Origin: Fontibacterium abundans
Lineage (GTDB): Bacteria > Pseudomonadota > Alphaproteobacteria > Pelagibacterales > Pelagibacteraceae
Length of the DNA: 64,000 nucleotides
NCBI GenBank assembly: GCA_965235095.1
Contig: OZ249405.1
Direction: 5' to 3' (one strand)
In this document: positions 60,317 to 64,000 of the stretch, in pieces
Layout of the letters: the number at the start of each line of letters is the position of its first letter
How positions within the stretch are numbered: the first letter of the stretch is position 1
Notes under the pieces: generated by a model
Told to the model about the DNA's origin: nothing
Databases searched by the model: none
Seen by the model: the letters and a program-made list of their open reading frames with translations, nothing else
Made by a program: the position numbers and the translations under genes

Positions 60317-61726
60317 TTATTTTATATTTTTTGTAATACTTTCTACGATTGTATTAAGTGTGGATGGATCAATGAAATAAAATAATACAACAACTGTTGA
60401 AACGATAAGTGAAAATTTCACACCATAACTAGAATTTTTATCGTAACTTTCTTTAGCGGCATCGAAATAAATAACTTTTATAATTCGAAGATAATAAAAT
60501 GCAGCAATCACAGCGGATAATAATCCGACAACAGCAAGATAATAAATTTTTTGCTGTATGATCGCTAAGAAAATATAAAATTTTGCAAAGAATCCTGCAA
60601 GAGGAGGAATCCCTGCCAAAGAGAATGTTAATATTGTTAAACAAATTGCTATAAGTGGATGATGTTTTGAAAGTCCTGATAGATCAGAAATATTTTCAAA
60701 ATAAACTCCATTTCGATTTAAAGACATAATGCAAGCAAACACTCCAATATTCATAAACACATAAATAACTAAATAAACTAAAACTGCGCTTAATGACTCG
60801 GGTGTTGCAATGGCAAGACCTGCAAGAATAAAACCGACATGACCGATTGAGCTATAAGCCATTAGACGTTTTAAATTGCTTTGACCTATTGCAGCAACAG
60901 CGCCTAGGAACATTGATGCAATTGATAGAACGATAACAACTGTTCTCCATTCACTTATGAAGTTTGCATAAGGAACGTTTAAAAATTTTATCAATGCTGC
61001 AATAGCTGCAACTTTTGGGGCCATAGCAAAGAATGTTGTAACGGATGTAGGTGATCCTTCATAAACATCTGGAGCCCACATATGAAATGGTACTGCTGAT
61101 ATTTTAAATGCAATACCACAAAGAATAAAAACTAAACCAAATTTTAAAGCACCACTCTGCTCGGTTGCGACTTTGGCTATTTCTGAATAATCAACTGAAC
61201 CTGTGAATCCGTAAACTAAAGAACATCCATATAATAAGAGACCTGAAGATAAAGAGCCTAAAACAAAGTATTTTAAGCCAGCTTCTGAAGATTTGAGAGA
61301 CTTAGTGTTAATGGCTGCAAGCACATAAAGGCATAAAGACTGAAGCTCTAGTCCTAAATAGAAAACAATTAAGTTGTTAGCACTAATCATTACAAACATT
61401 CCAAGTGTGGATAGCAATAGAATGATTGGATACTCAAATTTCGCAATCTTTAATCTTTCAAGATAAGCGTTTGAAATTAACATTGTAAATAAAACTGAAA
61501 TCAAAACTAAAATCTTCATAAAATTCGATAACGGATCAATAGTGTAACTGTTACCGAACAAGGTAACAGATGAATCAAAGTTAAAATAAACAACGAAAAT
61601 TAGAGCGGCTAGCAATACAATAATAATATAATTTATTATTTTATTAAAAGTTTTAGAAAAAACTCCAGCAATTAATAAAGAGAATGAGCTTAATAATATA
61701 ACTAATTCTGGAATAATATTTTTCAT
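60317..61726 (-). CDS. nuoN: NADH dehydrogenase subunit N
   Basis: The 469-residue antiporter-like membrane subunit has FYLGLELQSLCLYVLAA, KYFVLGSLSSGLLLYG, HMWAPDVYEGSPTSVTTFFA and LKRLMAYSSIGHVGF. Proton-pumping arm of complex I. Last of the nuo genes here; overlaps nuoM by 4 bases. Confidence 0.95.
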   Translation of the reverse strand: MKNIIPELVILLSSFSLLIAGVFSKTFNKIINYIIIVLLAALIFVVYFNFDSSVTLFGNSYTIDPLSNFMKILVLISVLFTMLISNAYLERLKIAKFEYPIILLLSTLGMFVMISANNLIVFYLGLELQSLCLYVLAAINTKSLKSSEAGLKYFVLGSLSSGLLLYGCSLVYGFTGSVDYSEIAKVATEQSGALKFGLVFILCGIAFKISAVPFHMWAPDVYEGSPTSVTTFFAMAPKVAAIAALIKFLNVPYANFISEWRTVVIVLSIASMFLGAVAAIGQSNLKRLMAYSSIGHVGFILAGLAIATPESLSAVLVYLVIYVFMNIGVFACIMSLNRNGVYFENISDLSGLSKHHPLIAICLTILTFSLAGIPPLAGFFAKFYIFLAIIQQKIYYLAVVGLLSAVIAAFYYLRIIKVIYFDAAKESYDKNSSYGVKFSLIVSTVVVLFYFIDPSTLNTIVESITKNIK

Positions 61727-63201
61727 TTGATAGCTCCCATATTTTTAACAACTAAATCTACTGAAGATGAAATTGGTTCTAAAATTAAATTAGGATAAAC
61801 TCCAAATACAATTGTTAAAATCATTAGCATAAATAAAATTACTATTTCTGTTGCATCTAAGTCTAATAATTTTTCACTATGATTGTTAACTTTAAATTCT
61901 CCAAACACAACTCGTTTGCATAACCATAATGAATAAGCAGCAGACAATATTACTCCTGTTGCTGCAAGTATGGCCACAATGTAATTTACTTTAAAAGTTC
62001 CAATCAAAGTTAAAAACTCTCCGACAAATCCACTTGTGCCTGGAAGACCCACATTTGCAAGGGATGAGAATATAAATACTAAAGCAAATTTTGGCATAAT
62101 GTTTACAACACCTGAATAGTCTTCAATTAATCTGCTGTGCACGCGATCGTACAAAACGCCAACACACAAGAATAATGATGAAGAAATTAATCCATGGCTA
62201 ATCATTTGAAAAATCGCGCCATCTATCCCCTGTTTAGTAAATGAGAAGATTCCAATGGTAACATAACCCATATGAGCTACTGATGAATAGGCAATTAGCT
62301 TTTTCATATCTTTTTGCATCAGCGCTACAAAAGATGCATAAATTATTGCAATGACACTCAAGACAAATACGAAGTTCGCAAAATAATGAGAGGCAATTGG
62401 AAATAATCCAAGTGAAAATCTAATAAATCCATAACCTGAAATTTTAAGCAAGATTGCAGCAAGTATTACTGAGCCTGCTGTTGGCGCCTCAACGTGGGCA
62501 TCTGGTAACCATGTATGGAATGGCCACATTGGAAGTTTAACGGCTAGAGAAATAAAAAAACCTAACCACATCCAGTATTGTAAATTTTCAGGAATTTTTA
62601 ACTCCGTTAATTTAACCAGATCTAAAGTATTCATGTTCCAATAGATGGCGATAATTGCAATCAGCATGAAAATTGAGCCTAAAAACGTATATAAAAAGAA
62701 CTTTAAAGCAGAATAAACACGTCTTTCTCCACCCCAGATGCCAATAATTAAAAACATTGGAATTAGTCCGCCTTCAAAGAATAGGAAGAATAAGAATAAA
62801 TCTAAAGCACAGAATACCCCAATCATAAAAGTCTGCATGATCAAGATCGCAATTAAAAATTCTTTAATTCTTTTCTTTAAACTATTGATCGATGCAAAAA
62901 TGCAAAGTGGGGAAATAAAAGTCGTAAGCAAAACTAAAAATATTGAAATTCCATCAACACCCATTTTGTATGAAACAAAATTTTTAATCCATTGAGTTTC
63001 TTCAACAAATTGAAAACCAGGATTAGTTGGATCAAATTTACTCCACAAGAATAATGAAACAATAAAATTAATAACTGATACTAAAATTGAAATATTCTTT
63101 GATGAACGCTCAACGACTTCATCACTTCCTCGTCTTAGTAAAATAAAAATAACTCCAACTAATGGGAAGAAAGTTAAGAATGATAAAATTGGAAAATTCA
63201 T
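61723..63201 (-). CDS. nuoM: NADH dehydrogenase subunit M
   Basis: The 492-residue membrane subunit has MGVDGISIFLVLLT, FFEGGLIPMFLIIGIWGG, WPFHTWLPDAHVEAPTAGSV and MKKLIAYSSVAHMGYV. Proton channel of complex I with the conserved Glu and Lys residues. Two bases after nuoL. Confidence 0.95.
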   Translation of the reverse strand: MNFPILSFLTFFPLVGVIFILLRRGSDEVVERSSKNISILVSVINFIVSLFLWSKFDPTNPGFQFVEETQWIKNFVSYKMGVDGISIFLVLLTTFISPLCIFASINSLKKRIKEFLIAILIMQTFMIGVFCALDLFLFFLFFEGGLIPMFLIIGIWGGERRVYSALKFFLYTFLGSIFMLIAIIAIYWNMNTLDLVKLTELKIPENLQYWMWLGFFISLAVKLPMWPFHTWLPDAHVEAPTAGSVILAAILLKISGYGFIRFSLGLFPIASHYFANFVFVLSVIAIIYASFVALMQKDMKKLIAYSSVAHMGYVTIGIFSFTKQGIDGAIFQMISHGLISSSLFLCVGVLYDRVHSRLIEDYSGVVNIMPKFALVFIFSSLANVGLPGTSGFVGEFLTLIGTFKVNYIVAILAATGVILSAAYSLWLCKRVVFGEFKVNNHSEKLLDLDATEIVILFMLMILTIVFGVYPNLILEPISSSVDLVVKNMGAIK

Positions 63202-63202
63202 G

Positions 63203-64000
63203 TTAGATAATAATTAAAAAAGATACGATTAATATTACGCCAACTAAAATTACTGTTGCGTAGTGGTATAAGTAACCTGACTGAATGCTACTTGCTCTAT
63301 CTGATAAATTTTTTACAACTTTTGCAACTCCATCTGGTCCATAAGCATCAATTATTTTGACATCACCCCTTTGCCACAAGAATGTTCCAATGCCTCTAAA
63401 ACTTTTAACAAACAATAAATCGTAAAGTTCATCAAAGTACCATTTCTTAACTAAAAAATTATAAAATGGCCTATTGGTGTTAATAAAGCCCTCAACGATA
63501 TCTTTTCTCTTTAAGAATAAAATAAATGATAGAGGAATTGCTAAAATTACTAATGTTGGAATTAAAATTAGTAACCACAGCGGTGGATGACCATGTGCTG
63601 TTTGTTTTAAGAAAAATATTGCCTTACCCCAAAACTGTGTATTCTCTCCAATAAATATTCCATGAAACACATAACCTGAAAATATTGCGCCAAGCGCAAG
63701 CAAGAATAACGGAATAAGCATTACCGGTCCTGACTCATGAACTTTTTCAAAACTCATTGTATTGTTATATTTTCCATGGAAAGTTTTAAAAATTAATCTC
63801 CATGAATAAATGGATGTTATAAATGCAGTGGTAAGGCCAATTACAAATGCATAACCTGCAAACAAACTTTTAGAAAAATAAGCAGACTCTATAATTGCAT
63901 CTTTAGAATAAAATCCTGCAAGCAGTGGAAATCCCGTTAAAGCAAGTGTTCCGATTAACATTAGAGCGTAAGTTAGAGGAATTTTTTTCCAAACTCCGCC
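63203..64000 (-). CDS. nuoL: NADH dehydrogenase subunit L, 5' part cut by window edge
   Basis: The C-terminal 265 residues are present; the frame stays open to the right edge (GGVWKKIPLTYALMLIGTLALTG), so the internal Met at 63961 is not the start. GFPLLAGFYSKD, FITSIYSWRLIFKTFHGK and the long C-terminal amphipathic helix region typical of NuoL are visible. Full length is expected to be about 620 residues or more. Confidence 0.93.
   Translation of the reverse strand, partial: GGVWKKIPLTYALMLIGTLALTGFPLLAGFYSKDAIIESAYFSKSLFAGYAFVIGLTTAFITSIYSWRLIFKTFHGKYNNTMSFEKVHESGPVMLIPLFLLALGAIFSGYVFHGIFIGENTQFWGKAIFFLKQTAHGHPPLWLLILIPTLVILAIPLSFILFLKRKDIVEGFINTNRPFYNFLVKKWYFDELYDLLFVKSFRGIGTFLWQRGDVKIIDAYGPDGVAKVVKNLSDRASSIQSGYLYHYATVILVGVILIVSFLIII

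Overview
The window is AT-rich (very high A+T in most genes, AAA/ATT/AAT-heavy codon use), densely packed, and reads as the chromosome of a streamlined alphaproteobacterium, most likely a marine planktonic lineage of the Pelagibacterales (SAR11) type. The main evidence is synteny. From about 18.4 kb to the right edge it carries a long alphaproteobacterial gene neighbourhood: ntrX-ntrY / ispDF-pgpA-pncC / coq10-lipA-ftsB-eno-kdsA-pyrG-secG-tpiA / ppiD-like-trpEGDC-lexA-gltX-gltA / lpxB-lpxI-lpxA-fabZ-lpxD-bamA-dxr-cdsA-uppS-frr-tsf-rpsB / dnaE-lolD-lolC-proS-DUF1467-rnj-coaX-birA-nuoN-nuoM-nuoL. Typical alpha traits are a fused IspDF, a short ProS without editing domain, LpxI instead of LpxH, RNase J, and a GAAC-N7-GAAC LexA box in front of lexA. 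The taxonomic call is inference; no rRNA is present.

Region 1 (1-10.9 kb) is accessory metabolism on both strands. It holds a cut-off hypothetical gene at the left edge, a sulfur module (periplasmic two-domain sulfurtransferase, YeeE/YedE thiosulfate-type transporter and a translationally coupled 58-residue His/Cys protein), an ATP-grasp ligase, then a tightly overlapping plus-strand operon: nucleoside phosphorylase (mtnP-like), radical SAM enzyme, VTT/TVP38 membrane protein, a 52-residue protein and a fused double glycosyltransferase. That combination resembles arsenosugar/'rSAM-selenodomain-associated' clusters. Redox and stress genes follow: AhpD-like, periplasmic MsrB, a metallophosphoesterase with altered metal ligands, a peroxiredoxin and DoxX.

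Region 2 (about 11.0-18.3 kb) is an integrated mobile element: a tyrosine recombinase beside the 5' half of a tRNA-Arg(UCU) gene that is cut at the anticodon loop, and a compact minus-strand operon of small genes ending in an archaeo-eukaryotic-type primase/helicase fusion and a small PD-(D/E)XK nuclease, with 9-bp iteron-like repeats downstream. It has no recognisable capsid, tail or conjugation genes, so it looks like a phage satellite or integrative plasmid. The missing 3' half of the tRNA is not in the window, so the island could extend past the left edge and include Region 1.

Region 3 (18.4-64 kb) is the core block described above: central carbon metabolism (gap, eno, tpiA, gltA), tryptophan and CTP synthesis, isoprenoid and lipid A synthesis, outer-membrane assembly and lipoprotein export, translation factors, replication polymerase and respiratory complex I. 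Compared with the usual order it lacks several members (pdh-lpd, dusB-ntrB-ntrC, moaC-moeA, comEC, pyrH, rseP) and has a shortened PpiD-like gene and an NtrX with altered ATPase motifs. A pseudoknot-like leader lies before rpsB.
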